Source: CAXBGS01 sp963975425
GTDB lineage: Bacteria > Planctomycetota > Planctomycetia > Pirellulales > Pirellulaceae
Length of the DNA stretch: 64,000 nucleotides
Assembly (NCBI GenBank): GCA_963975425.1
Contig: CAXBGS010000002.1
Location: 868,001 to 932,000, forward strand
Direction of reading: 5' to 3'
Positions 27,347 through 36,103 of the stretch are shown here, piece after piece; within the stretch, counting starts at the first letter, position 1, and every line of letters starts with the position of its first letter. Both the position numbers and the translations under genes were made by a program. The notes below the pieces were generated by a model, which saw only the letters and a list, made by a program, of their open reading frames with translations, was not told the origin of the DNA and made no database searches.

Positions 27347-27799
27347 CTACCACTCCGAACCTTTTTCACCGGATTCAACGTTCAACTTGAGACTGCCGTT
27401 GGCGGGCTTGTAGGCCCAACCTGCGTCTTCCGATGCGTTGGCCGCTACGGCAACGGCCGTATCAGTGTCGGTATCGTAATAAACGTTGTCGTTATCACGC
27501 ACGCCACCGATCGTTGGCGAAGGAAACGGGCCGTTCAGCATCGACGTCATGGCGTTTTTCAATTCGCCGTCGGCCGGGTACACGCCCGAACGCGCTCGAT
27601 ACATCTCGATTGCGTTTCGCATCACGCCGAGTTGTTGGCGAGTCGTATTCTCTTCGGCTGTTGCGGCCGTATCGAACATGCGAGGTGCTGCGACGGCAGC
27701 GATGATGCCGAGGATCAGGATGACAATTACCATCTCAATCAGCGAAAAACCGCCTCGCGAGAAACGTCGCTCGGCGCGATCAATAGTCGTAGGATTCAT
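27347..27799 (-). CDS. Type IV pilin / GspG-like pseudopilin
   Basis: The 150-residue prepilin has a class III leader: basic start, cleavage site RGG|FSLIE after Gly17, with Glu22 at mature position +5. The hydrophobic helix is MVIVILILGIIAAVAAPR. A globular part with YRARSGVYPADGELKNAM and WAYKPANGSLKLN follows, typical of GspG major pseudopilins. A prepilin peptidase is needed but is not in the window. AAAAAGG lies about 10 bases ahead of the ATG. It is the first gene of the cluster and sits 195 bases before the response regulator. Confidence 0.92.
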   Translation of the reverse strand: MNPTTIDRAERRFSRGGFSLIEMVIVILILGIIAAVAAPRMFDTAATAEENTTRQQLGVMRNAIEMYRARSGVYPADGELKNAMTSMLNGPFPSPTIGGVRDNDNVYYDTDTDTAVAVAANASEDAGWAYKPANGSLKLNVESGEKGSEW

Positions 27800-27990
27800 C
27801 TTGGTCGAACCTTTTTAAGTCTGGCGTAAAACGAAAACGCTAGTCGGACCAACATTGTTCCGCCCCGTGACGTCTTCGCGTATGATTTGCCCCCGGCGCA
27901 TCAAACCTCGCAGGCTCGCGGCGCCGTATCTTTAGCCCTAAACACTACGACCTCGTTACGTTGAAGCTTGATCGGAGGCGCAAAACGAGC

Positions 27991-28015
27991 AAAAATTCCC
28001 CAGTCCTTTGGGGGA
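27991..28015 (-). terminator. Minus-strand terminator-like hairpin upstream of the pilin gene
   Basis: Read on the minus strand, TCCCC pairs with GGGGA around a 9-base loop and is followed by AATTTTT (T-run opposite 27991-27995). It lies about 190 bases ahead of the pilin start and faces it, so it would end a leader transcript or act as an attenuator. A second hairpin GTGCG/CGCAC (28024-28037) lies just upstream of it. Confidence 0.4.
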
Positions 28016-28096
28016 CCGCTACCGTGCGAAACCGCACAGACCGTCTAACTGATCAGGTTTCGACGACCGGCAGACATCCATGTCGCCAGTTGATCG

Positions 28097-28139
28097 ATCG
28101 AAACACGCGTTGAGTTTCGTCAACGCGTGACGTTTCGAT
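28097..28139. promoter_or_regulatory. 17-bp hairpin / 26-bp palindrome
   Basis: CACGCGTTGA (28104-28113), a 6-base loop and TCAACGCGTG (28120-28129) are perfectly complementary. The stem continues with ATCGAAA (28097-28103) pairing TTTCGAT (28133-28139) across a 3-base bulge. This is either a protein-binding operator between divergent units or an RNA hairpin. Confidence 0.55.
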
Positions 28140-28325
28140 TACGCAGCGTCGCATCGCCGCCTCTGGTTTCGCTTGTCGATTGGGCTGCGACAACGACCGA
28201 CGATTCACGCAGAATTCGCTCGGGCGACCAATCACCCTGACGTGATCGCCCGTCATTCGGTCTGCCTTTTGCGAAACCTTGGCTTCAACCCTTCACCGTT
28301 GAATCCGTCATCAAGAGGTTTCGTT

Positions 28326-29201
28326 TTGGCCCCAACGAAGATCCCAAATCAGCCCAATGCGTCGGCACAAGGTTCGCCAGCTGTTTCCATGCGAACCCTG
28401 ATGATCGTCCTATTCGCCATCGTCGTCTTGTCGATCGCTGGCGTGTCTCGGGGCGCCGAGCAAGACGCATCGGCGACAGGTTCATCACCAGCACCGGAGT
28501 CAACAACGACTTCAGTGCCCGTATCAACAACGACTCCAGCGCCGGGAACTTCCACCATCCAGTACGACGGGGTCAGTTATGTCGTTCCCGCGGCACGGCA
28601 CACCGATCAAACCGTCGCTGCGGCGCGGGCACGATTCGCCGCGGCGGCGGATCGAACTTCGGCACGTCCGAAATACGTCGACATGGTTGCATCGTTGGCC
28701 AACTTTGACGCCGACGCCGACCCCGACGGATGGCGAGTCGAAGTGGTATTGCTGGACTCACAAGACCGCCCCGTGGTCACACGCGCCGCAGCGACATTCG
28801 AACTGATGCCTCGCGTTCCCACCGCCGACCATTTCAACTATGTCGACGCGGCCCGCCTGCCGGTCCGCTGGTCCATGAACCTGCCTTTTGGCGAGGACGG
28901 CGTAGCGCGAGTCAAGCTGCCGCTTCGCGAACCACTGCGTCCACTCTTTGGTTGGCCCTCAGCCGTGTTTCCGCACAAGGGTGACCGAACTCGCCGGACA
29001 ACCAGCGTGGACCGCCGCATCAGTGGCACATGGCGGTCACGATCGATCGTCACCGACGACTGGCGAAACCAGCTCGGTCGCCCCAGCATGGGCGAGCTAC
29101 GAGTGCGTGTCTCGGTGCCCACCGAAGGCGTGTTCAAAGCCGCGTTGGTGGTCCCGATCCGCCCATCAACCTTGGTTGACACATACTGGCCCTATCGATA
29201 A
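28326..29201 (+). CDS. Secreted protein of unknown function
   Basis: The frame is open from 28173. TTG 28326 is chosen because AGAGG lies 7-8 bases upstream; ATG 28389 is the alternative and gives a classical signal peptide (RTLMIVLFAIVVLSIAGVSRGA). After the signal comes a Ser/Thr/Pro linker and then a domain of about 200 residues with WRVEVVLLDSQDRPV, RWSMNLPFGEDGVARVKLPL and VRVSVPTEGVFKAALVVPIRP. These are beta-rich blocks, but I do not recognise the family. A strong terminator follows at 29231. It is divergent from the pilin cluster and may share its regulation. Confidence 0.65.
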   Translation: MAPTKIPNQPNASAQGSPAVSMRTLMIVLFAIVVLSIAGVSRGAEQDASATGSSPAPESTTTSVPVSTTTPAPGTSTIQYDGVSYVVPAARHTDQTVAAARARFAAAADRTSARPKYVDMVASLANFDADADPDGWRVEVVLLDSQDRPVVTRAAATFELMPRVPTADHFNYVDAARLPVRWSMNLPFGEDGVARVKLPLREPLRPLFGWPSAVFPHKGDRTRRTTSVDRRISGTWRSRSIVTDDWRNQLGRPSMGELRVRVSVPTEGVFKAALVVPIRPSTLVDTYWPYR

Positions 29202-29230
29202 AGTGGCGTCCTTAACTTGGTTCAAGCGAT

Positions 29231-29264
29231 TGCCCGAGCCCCTCATGGTTCGGGCAGTTTTTTT
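29231..29264 (+). terminator. Rho-independent terminator
   Basis: TGCCCGA (29231-29237) pairs with TCGGGCA (29250-29256), and the stem continues inward with GCC/GGT. A run of seven T follows at 29258-29264. It ends the transcript of the upstream secreted-protein gene and insulates nusA. Confidence 0.85.
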
Positions 29265-29296
29265 ATCCGTACGCAGCAATTCGACCACACGCCGCC

Positions 29297-30811
29297 ATGA
29301 ATCCTCAAGACATTTTGCGCTATGTCGATTCGCTTCATCGTGAGAAGAATATCGACACGGAATTAGTCTTCGCGGCTATCGAGTCGGCTCTGCAAACGGC
29401 AGCGAAACGTCAATACGGCGAAGAAGCAGACATTGTTGTCCAGCTGGACCGCGAAAACGGACGGATGACAGCGGTCCTCGAAGGCGAACCGCTGGGCGAA
29501 GACCAGATCGGGCGCATCGGGGCACAAACCGCAAAGCAAGTCATCATTCAAAAGGTCCGCGAAGCCGAGCGTGATTCGCTGATGGCCGAGTACCGCGACC
29601 AGATCGGCGAAATTGTCAGCGGCATCATCGGTCGCGCCGATGGGGGCGTCGCCACGGTGAACCTGGGCAATGTCGAAGCCATCCTGCCCCGCAGCGAACA
29701 AATCCCGGGTGAAACGCTACACGCGGCCGAACGTGTCCGAGCGGTTGTTTTCGAAGTACGCGCAACCGGCAACCGCGTGCGAGTCGTGCTCAGCCGAACA
29801 CGCCCACAGTTCGTTCAACGCTTGTTCGAACAAGAGATCCCCGAACTGAACGAAGGCATCATTTCGGTCAACTCAATCAGCCGTGAACCCGGCTATCGCA
29901 GTAAAGTTGCCGTCAGCAGCATCGATTCACAAGTCGACCCGATCGCCGTTTGCGTCGGCTATCGCGGCAGTCGGATCAAGGCCGTCCGCGAGGAACTCGC
30001 CGGCGAACACATCGACGTGGTCCGCTATAGCGAAGACCCCGAGGTCCTGATCCCCAACGCATTGCAACCCGCCGAAGTCGAGCAAGTCCTGCTTTGCGAC
30101 ATGATCGGCCGAGCGATTGTCCTGGTGCAGGAAGACCAGCTGTCACTCGCAATTGGTCGCCGAGGCCAAAACGTTCGCTTGGCCAGCAAGCTGTGTGGCT
30201 GGGATATCGAAATCATGACCGGCGGCGAACTGGAAGAACAAATCGAACGAGCCGTCGGTGGCTTCACCGCGATCGAGGGCATGACCGAAGAAATCGCCCA
30301 ATCGTTGGTCGAACAAGGATACCTGTCCTATGACGATCTGTCGGTGATTGAACCGGATGCCTTCATGGAAATGAGCGGCTTGTCGGCCGACGCGGTCGAC
30401 CGAATCGTCGAAGTCGCTGAGCAGAAAGCCGAAGAAGCCGAAGTCGCCGCCGCCGAAGAACGCCGGGTCCGACGCGAACAAGAGCGGATCCAGCGAGAGG
30501 CCGAAGAGACGGGGATCGCCGAACCCGCGGCCGCTCAAGCCGAAGCGACGGCCGAGAACGCAGCCGAATCAGGCGAGACCGAACCTGCCGCCGAACCAAC
30601 CGATTCCGCCGCAGATGCAGCAGAAAACCCCGCAGAGACAGCCGAGCCAACTGCGGAAACAGCCGAGCCTGCTGCGGAAACAACCGAGGCCTCGGCAGAA
30701 ACCCCTGACGCCAGCAGCGAACCGGCAACCGAGGCTGATCAGCCCGACGCCGCCGCGGCCGAAGCGGCTGCAGACCCCGATAGTGCGGATGACACCGCCA
30801 CTAAAGCTTAG
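29297..30811 (+). CDS. nusA: Transcription termination/antitermination factor NusA
   Basis: NusA binds RNA polymerase and nascent RNA to control pausing and termination. The 504-residue protein has the N-terminal polymerase-binding domain, an S1 domain (GEIVSGIIGRADGG onward, about 105-175), KH1/KH2 (IAVCVGYRGSRIKAVREEL; LAIGRRGQNVRLASKL) and a helix-hairpin-helix repeat (SLVEQGYLSYDDLSVIEP). The last 110 residues are an acidic Ala/Glu/Pro tail containing a 21-base in-frame repeat at 30638-30700 (TAEPTAE-type units). rimP is not upstream, unlike in most bacteria. infB follows after 298 bases. Confidence 0.96.
   Translation: MNPQDILRYVDSLHREKNIDTELVFAAIESALQTAAKRQYGEEADIVVQLDRENGRMTAVLEGEPLGEDQIGRIGAQTAKQVIIQKVREAERDSLMAEYRDQIGEIVSGIIGRADGGVATVNLGNVEAILPRSEQIPGETLHAAERVRAVVFEVRATGNRVRVVLSRTRPQFVQRLFEQEIPELNEGIISVNSISREPGYRSKVAVSSIDSQVDPIAVCVGYRGSRIKAVREELAGEHIDVVRYSEDPEVLIPNALQPAEVEQVLLCDMIGRAIVLVQEDQLSLAIGRRGQNVRLASKLCGWDIEIMTGGELEEQIERAVGGFTAIEGMTEEIAQSLVEQGYLSYDDLSVIEPDAFMEMSGLSADAVDRIVEVAEQKAEEAEVAAAEERRVRREQERIQREAEETGIAEPAAAQAEATAENAAESGETEPAAEPTDSAADAAENPAETAEPTAETAEPAAETTEASAETPDASSEPATEADQPDAAAAEAAADPDSADDTATKA
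30638..30700 (+). repeat. In-frame tandem repeat, 3 x 21 bp, in the nusA tail
   Basis: Units at 30638-30658, 30659-30679 and 30680-30700 encode TAEPTAE, TAEPAAE and TTEASAE. They extend the acidic C-terminal tail of NusA and suggest that its length may vary between strains. Confidence 0.75.
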
Positions 30812-31109
30812 TTAGCGACAGCGTTAGCCAGAATGATGGCGGAAAGTTCCTTTGCAGACCTCTGCTTGGACAAGCTTTTTCGTTATCTTAGGAATGGGCT
30901 GAATCCGAAATCAGCCTCATGTGATCGAACCTTCCACACCGAACACTCCTTCGTGACCGGTCCAGGGCGGACTTTTCACGTCTGATGGAGGACGACCTTT
31001 ATGTGATTTAAGCGATACCAAACCGAACCCGCCGGCCGCACTTCGATCCGAATCCGTGCGATCCGCCCCAATGTCGGGTTCCATACGTTTTTGACAGGAT
31101 TTCCACCCA
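30812..31109 (+). other. 298-base gap between nusA and infB
   Basis: No gene is seen; the ylxR gene found here in many bacteria is absent. A possible weak promoter (TTGGAC near 30868 with an AT-containing region downstream) could serve infB. No clear terminator. Confidence 0.3.
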
Positions 31110-33965
31110 GTGCCCGCACGCATTTACGCGCTCGCAAAAGAACTGAACATCGACAGTAAAGATCTCGTTGATCTTGTAAAGAAAGTCGGAATCACCGGCA
31201 AAGGATCAGCGCTGGCCAGCCTAAGCGACGAGGAGGCTCAGCGCGTCCGCGATCATCTCGCAGGATCCGACGCCAAGCCCGAACCTCTTGCATCAGCGGC
31301 GGCCAGTTCCGCAGCACCGACGGCGGTGCGCGAAACGCTCACGCCTGAACGCAAGCCTCGTTCGATTCAAATCGGTCGATCATCCGGCTCGGCGTCTCGC
31401 CCACCCGCTGCCCGTGGTCCAGCCAAGCCCAAGACAGAGGCACCACGCCCGGTCCGCGCACCGGCCCCCTTGCCACCGGTCGAAAAAGTCGAAGTCGAAG
31501 CCCCCAAGGAACCGGTGGCTCAAGCACCCGAAGTCAAGCTCCCCCCTTCCGTTCGCGGAAAAAGCGGCGGACTCGTGGGTCGGGTTCCAGGCTCCAAGAC
31601 CGTTGTTGACGATTCAATCGCCCCCATCCGCCAGGAATCATCGGCCGGCGACGCCGGTAACCGAATGCGGTCGCTGGACCGCAGCAGCGGTGGCGGAGCG
31701 TCCAAGCGTTCGGAAGGCTCGACCCCGAAACGCCGCGAGCCACGGATCAATGTCAAAATGGCGTCGCTGCCCGATGCCCCGGCCCCCGCAGCACCCGCGG
31801 CAAGCCCGAGTGAAAAGGCGCAAAAGCCTGACATCAAGCTCAGCAAAGATGTCATCGTCGGCCATAAACAAGGCGTCAAGGCGCCGCTGGAACAACTGGC
31901 CAAAGAAGACTCAGAAAAGAAACGTGGCGGTCGAGCCACAACTGGGGCCACCGCCTTCACCGGCGATAAACCCAAACGCGGTGGACGTGGCGGCGATTCC
32001 GATGACGAAGACAAACCACGTCGCAAAGGCCTTGCCGGCATGGCAAGCGCTCGTGCCGAGCGGTCTCGCGGCAACAAACGTCGACCGCAACTCGACGGGG
32101 GGATGTCAGGTCGCGACCACTACTCGCGGCGCCGAACACTCACCCGCCGTGGCACCAACACGGCGGCACCGCGAAAAGATGCCGTGGTGCTGGAACTGCC
32201 CTGTACCATTCGCTCGTTTTCCGAAGCCGCCGGCGTCCCTGCCGCGCAAATGCTTCGCACGCTGATGGGCATGCAGATGATGGTCAACATCAACTCGGAA
32301 CTCGATTACGAGACCGCCGAGATGCTGGCGACCGAAATGGATCTGACACTTGAACTGAAGGCCGCCGAGACGCTCGAAGACGAACTGATCACGGAACTGG
32401 AATCGCAAGCCGACGAGCCGGAATCCTTGGTCCCACGGCCGCCAATCGTGACATTCCTCGGACACGTCGACCACGGTAAAACCAGCCTGCTGGATTACTT
32501 GATCGGAATCGACGTCGTCAGCGGCGAAGCCGGCGGGATCACCCAGCACATTCGTGCCTACGAAATCGAAAAAGACGGCCGCAGCATCACGTTCGTCGAT
32601 ACGCCCGGTCACGAAGCGTTCACCGAGATGCGTGCTCGCGGAGCCAACGTTACCGACATCGCGGTCCTGGTGGTCGCGGCTGATGACGGAATCATGCCGC
32701 AGACCGAAGAAGCCATCAGCCACGCCAAGGCTGCCGAAGTCCCCATCGTTGTCGCGATGAACAAGATCGACCTGGAAGGCGTCGATCCCAATCGCGTGAT
32801 GACTCAGCTGACCGAACACCAGTTGACGCCAAGTGAATGGGGCGGTGACGTCGAAGTCGTGCCCACCAGTGCGACCAAAGGTACCGGCATGGATGAATTG
32901 CTGGAAACCTTGCTCACCGTCGCTGACTTGCACGAGTACACCGCTAACCCCCAACGCAGTGCGATGGGCGTTTGTCTGGAATCGGAACAACAGGGCGATC
33001 GCGGTGTCGTCGCCAAGCTGATCGTTCAAAACGGGACGATGAGAGTGGGCGACATTCTGGTTTGCGGTCCGTCGCATGGTCGCGTTCGTGCGATGACCAA
33101 TACTTTGACGGGTGAACCGATCACCGAAGCCGGCCCCAGCATGCCGGTCAACTTGATCGGGCTGGACATTGCACCTGGCGCTGGTGATCGTTTCCATGTC
33201 TTGGACGATATCAGCCAAGCTCGCGAAATCGCCGCTTCACGTGCTCACGCCAGCAGCACCGAGAACTTGTCGGGTATCACCACGAAGGTGTCGTTCGAAA
33301 ATTTCCAAGAGATGTTGCAGGACGGTCGACTCGGACAAGGCGAAGAACGGGTCAAACTGAATTTGATTGTTCGTGCCGACGTCAAAGGTTCGCTGGAAGC
33401 GATCGACAAAGAACTGTCGAAATTCGATCACCCAGAAGTCGAATTGCGAGTGCTGCAGCGAAGTGTTGGCGGTGTCACACTCGCCGACGTCACGCTGGCA
33501 TCAGCATCCGATGCGGTGATTGTCGCGTTCAACGTTATCCCTGACGAACAAGCACGATCGCTAGCCGATGAACGCAAAGTTCAAGTGCGTCGTTACGATG
33601 TGATCTACAAATTGACTGACGACATCAAGGCGATGATCGAAGGCCGATTGAAACCGGAAGAACGCATCGTCGAACTCGGCCGTGCCCTGGTCAAACAGGT
33701 CTTTTCGATCAGCCGTGTCGGAACCATTGCCGGCTGTTACGTCGCGCAAGGTTCGATCCAACGTGGTTGCCGCATCCGCGTCAACCGTGACGGACGAACG
33801 ATCGGTGACTACGAACTTGGGACGCTGCGGCGGATCAAGGAAGACGTCAAGGAAGTTCCCCGCGGGATGGAATGCGGGATCCGCTTGCAAGGTTTCAACG
33901 ACGTCAAACAGGACGATGTGTTGGAAGCGTACAAGATCGAAGAGTTTGCCCGAACGTTGGACTAG
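31110..33965 (+). CDS. infB: Translation initiation factor IF-2
   Basis: IF-2 is the GTPase that brings initiator tRNA to the ribosome. The GTG start at 31110 gives 951 residues. The N-terminus begins with an IF2_N module (RIYALAKELNIDSKDLVDL), followed by a disordered Pro/Ala/Lys linker of about 270 residues and a second IF2_N module (VVLELPCTIRSFSEAAGVP). The GTPase core starts near residue 451 with GHVDHGKTSLLD, then DTPGHEAFTEM and NKIDLEG. Domains II-IV complete the protein (GMECGIRLQGFNDVKQDD at the end). AGGA lies about 11 bases before the start. rbfA follows after 369 bases. Confidence 0.97.
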   Translation: MPARIYALAKELNIDSKDLVDLVKKVGITGKGSALASLSDEEAQRVRDHLAGSDAKPEPLASAAASSAAPTAVRETLTPERKPRSIQIGRSSGSASRPPAARGPAKPKTEAPRPVRAPAPLPPVEKVEVEAPKEPVAQAPEVKLPPSVRGKSGGLVGRVPGSKTVVDDSIAPIRQESSAGDAGNRMRSLDRSSGGGASKRSEGSTPKRREPRINVKMASLPDAPAPAAPAASPSEKAQKPDIKLSKDVIVGHKQGVKAPLEQLAKEDSEKKRGGRATTGATAFTGDKPKRGGRGGDSDDEDKPRRKGLAGMASARAERSRGNKRRPQLDGGMSGRDHYSRRRTLTRRGTNTAAPRKDAVVLELPCTIRSFSEAAGVPAAQMLRTLMGMQMMVNINSELDYETAEMLATEMDLTLELKAAETLEDELITELESQADEPESLVPRPPIVTFLGHVDHGKTSLLDYLIGIDVVSGEAGGITQHIRAYEIEKDGRSITFVDTPGHEAFTEMRARGANVTDIAVLVVAADDGIMPQTEEAISHAKAAEVPIVVAMNKIDLEGVDPNRVMTQLTEHQLTPSEWGGDVEVVPTSATKGTGMDELLETLLTVADLHEYTANPQRSAMGVCLESEQQGDRGVVAKLIVQNGTMRVGDILVCGPSHGRVRAMTNTLTGEPITEAGPSMPVNLIGLDIAPGAGDRFHVLDDISQAREIAASRAHASSTENLSGITTKVSFENFQEMLQDGRLGQGEERVKLNLIVRADVKGSLEAIDKELSKFDHPEVELRVLQRSVGGVTLADVTLASASDAVIVAFNVIPDEQARSLADERKVQVRRYDVIYKLTDDIKAMIEGRLKPEERIVELGRALVKQVFSISRVGTIAGCYVAQGSIQRGCRIRVNRDGRTIGDYELGTLRRIKEDVKEVPRGMECGIRLQGFNDVKQDDVLEAYKIEEFARTLD

Positions 33966-34334
33966 GCTCCACGGCATACCGGACGAAGCGTCATCCGCTG
34001 GCGTTTCGGCCGCCTGGGCCCAGTCGCCGACGACGCGCCGCGGGATCACCGCGATCCGCACCCGTCGTCAAATCAAACACCAAGCCATACCGGCTTGGTA
34101 TTCCTGAGGGAACGCCGGAGGAACGATTCAGCCGCACCATTTGCCAACGTGTGTCAGCGGAACGCGATTCGCCGGTCGATATCGACGTTCTGGCGTGTCG
34201 GCCCACACTGGTTTCCGTCCTAGCAATTGCTCATCCCAACGTTCACCCGCATCGTGCCAGCGATTCCTGGCACCGCACCAAACGGATCACTTCGTCGTTT
34301 CGATTTCTAAATCCTTCCTCATTCTGTTTCCCCT
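33966..34334 (+). other. 369-base gap between infB and rbfA
   Basis: No gene, repeat or strong terminator is evident. A weak ORF-like frame continues across it into rbfA but has no family features. It separates two genes that are normally adjacent. Confidence 0.3.
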
Positions 34335-34724
34335 GTGTCTAGCCGCCGATTGTTAAAAGCCGCCGAGGCGATCCGAGAAGTCGTCGCGTCATCGATCCTG
34401 ACCGAAATGCGCGACCCACGCGTCCAGGGCGTCACCGTCTTGGGTGTGGAGGTATCGCCAGACATGCGCGAGGCAAAAGTATCGGTCAGCGTGATGGGCA
34501 CCGATTCGCAACAACAACTGGCACTCCGCGGACTGCAGAATGCAGCCGGATTTTTGCAAAGTAAAATTGCAAATCGGATCGACACCCGATACACGCCGCG
34601 ATTGCAGTTCAAGCTGGACAAAGGCACCAAGAATGCCCTCGTTGTTGGCGAAATTCTCGCCAAAATACGCAGCGAACAAGATGAAAAACAAGACGACGAT
34701 GAGCCTGACCCGAATCAAGATTAA
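34335..34724 (+). CDS. rbfA: Ribosome-binding factor A
   Basis: RbfA assists 16S rRNA maturation and late 30S assembly. The 129-residue protein starts at GTG 34335 with SSRRLLKAAEAIREVVASS and contains MRDPRVQGVTVLGVEVSPDM, AKVSVSVMG and TPRLQFKLDKG, the KH-type RbfA core. It ends in an acidic tail (QDEKQDDDEPDPNQD). Its location downstream of infB is the classical one. Confidence 0.93.
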   Translation: MSSRRLLKAAEAIREVVASSILTEMRDPRVQGVTVLGVEVSPDMREAKVSVSVMGTDSQQQLALRGLQNAAGFLQSKIANRIDTRYTPRLQFKLDKGTKNALVVGEILAKIRSEQDEKQDDDEPDPNQD

Positions 34725-34804
34725 CTCGGATCAGAACCACTCGTGCTATCCCCTGTGAACAAATTCCCTGACATCTTCTTCCTCAGACCTCTCACCAACA
34801 ATCG

Positions 34805-36022
34805 ATGTCCGCAAGCAATCGCGCCAAACTAATCGGCAAGCTGCACACAGCACTCAAAAAGAATTACACCGGCCCCTCGGCTCAGCCGACGCGTCCGCTG
34901 CTGGAACACTTGCTTTACGCCTGCTTGCTCGAGGATGCACCGTTCGACTTGGCGGACGAGAGCCTGGCCAAGTGCGAGCAAGACTTTTTTGACTGGAACG
35001 AAGTCCGCGTCACCACGGTCACCGAACTCAGCCAAGTGTTTTCACGGTTGCCCGATCCAATGAAGGCGGCACGGCGTCTGAAGAGCAATCTGCAATCCGT
35101 CTTTGAAACGTTTTATACGTTCGACTTAGATCATCTGAAAAAAGACAACCTGGGCAAGGCGGTCGGCAAATTCGAAAAGATGCCGGCGATGAGTCCGTTT
35201 GTGCTCAGCTACACCGTACAGCACGGTCTCGGCGGACACTCCATACCGATCGACTATTCGGCCATGGTCATCATGCTGGCCACCGGCATTGTGACCCAAG
35301 CCGAAGCGATGGATGGTCGCGTGCCGGGAATCGAGCGAGCGATCCCCAAAAGCAAAGGTATCGAGTTCTCGGAATTGCTGCACACCGCGGCAGTCGCCCT
35401 CAGCCAAGACATCAAAGACAAGAAAGCTCGCGCACTACTGAATTCCGTCGATAAAGATTCCAGTGAGCGGCTGGACGAGTGGTTGGCCAGCAAGAAAGCC
35501 GCGAAACGCAGGGCCGCCAAACAAAAGGTCGAAGCCAAGAAAGCGGCCGAAGCAGCCGCCCTTGCCGCTATCGAGGCCGCCAAGAACGCACCCGAGCCAG
35601 TCAAGAAAACGGCCGGCAAGAAATCGGCTCCCAAAAAAGAAGTGTTGAGCGCTGCGGAGCAGGCGAAACAGACCGCAGCCAAAGTCGAAGCGGCGAAAAA
35701 GCGGGAAGTTGCCAAGGCAAAAAAGGAAGCCGCCGCTAAAAAGAAGACCACCACCAAAAAGGTAGCGTCATCAAAGAAAGCGGCCACGAAAACAACCACC
35801 GCAAAAACGACAACCACCAAGAAAGCGACTCCGACCAAAAAGTCAGCCAAGTCGTCGTCGACGGCATCAAAATCAACGAAATCGAAAACCACAAAGTCCA
35901 AAAGCACCAAGGCACCGACGAAAAAGCCTGCGGCTAAGAAAACGCCCGCAAAGGCGACCAAGAAGAAGGCATCGACAAAGAAGTCGCCGACTCGCAAGCT
36001 TTCTAAACGTAAACCAAGGTAA
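34805..36022 (+). CDS. HhH-GPD-like DNA glycosylase fold fused to a histone H1-like tail
   Basis: Residues about 10-215 look like the endonuclease III (HhH-GPD) fold: RPLLEHLLYACLLED at the start, a helix-hairpin-helix region (KFEKMPAMSPFVLSYTVQHG, about 122-141), then HSIPIDYSAMVIMLATG. Asp150 occupies the catalytic Asp position of Nth/MutY, but the lyase lysine (LPGVGRKTA in Nth) has no counterpart, and no Fe-S cysteines are seen. Residues about 230-405 are a Lys/Ala/Thr/Ser-rich tail (KKTTTKK, KKPAAKKTPAKATKKK) like histone H1. This suggests a DNA-binding, possibly non-enzymatic, chromosomal protein. Family assignment is inferred from motifs only. Confidence 0.7.
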   Translation: MSASNRAKLIGKLHTALKKNYTGPSAQPTRPLLEHLLYACLLEDAPFDLADESLAKCEQDFFDWNEVRVTTVTELSQVFSRLPDPMKAARRLKSNLQSVFETFYTFDLDHLKKDNLGKAVGKFEKMPAMSPFVLSYTVQHGLGGHSIPIDYSAMVIMLATGIVTQAEAMDGRVPGIERAIPKSKGIEFSELLHTAAVALSQDIKDKKARALLNSVDKDSSERLDEWLASKKAAKRRAAKQKVEAKKAAEAAALAAIEAAKNAPEPVKKTAGKKSAPKKEVLSAAEQAKQTAAKVEAAKKREVAKAKKEAAAKKKTTTKKVASSKKAATKTTTAKTTTTKKATPTKKSAKSSSTASKSTKSKTTKSKSTKAPTKKPAAKKTPAKATKKKASTKKSPTRKLSKRKPR

Positions 36023-36103
36023 CACGACCGACGTCGCAACCTGCACTTGCGACGTCATCAATCATCCAATTCCGCTATCCCCTTAGAACTAATCCAATAC
36101 GCC

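Larger units (their letters stand above)
27800..28325. other. 526-base divergent intergenic region upstream of the pilin gene
   Basis: No credible gene lies between the pilin (minus) and the secreted protein at 28326 (plus). The region holds three stem-loops listed separately. It must contain the promoters of both transcription units. I looked for a c-di-GMP riboswitch (common before pilin genes) and did not find its conserved core. Confidence 0.45.

Noticed and set aside
27800..28325. c-di-GMP (GEMM) riboswitch before the pilin gene
   Set aside because: A short GGTAGCGG-like stretch occurs, but the rest of the conserved core and the paired helices are missing.
32106..33218. 370-residue open frame on the minus strand
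   Set aside because: It is antisense to the infB GTPase core and is a codon-bias shadow.
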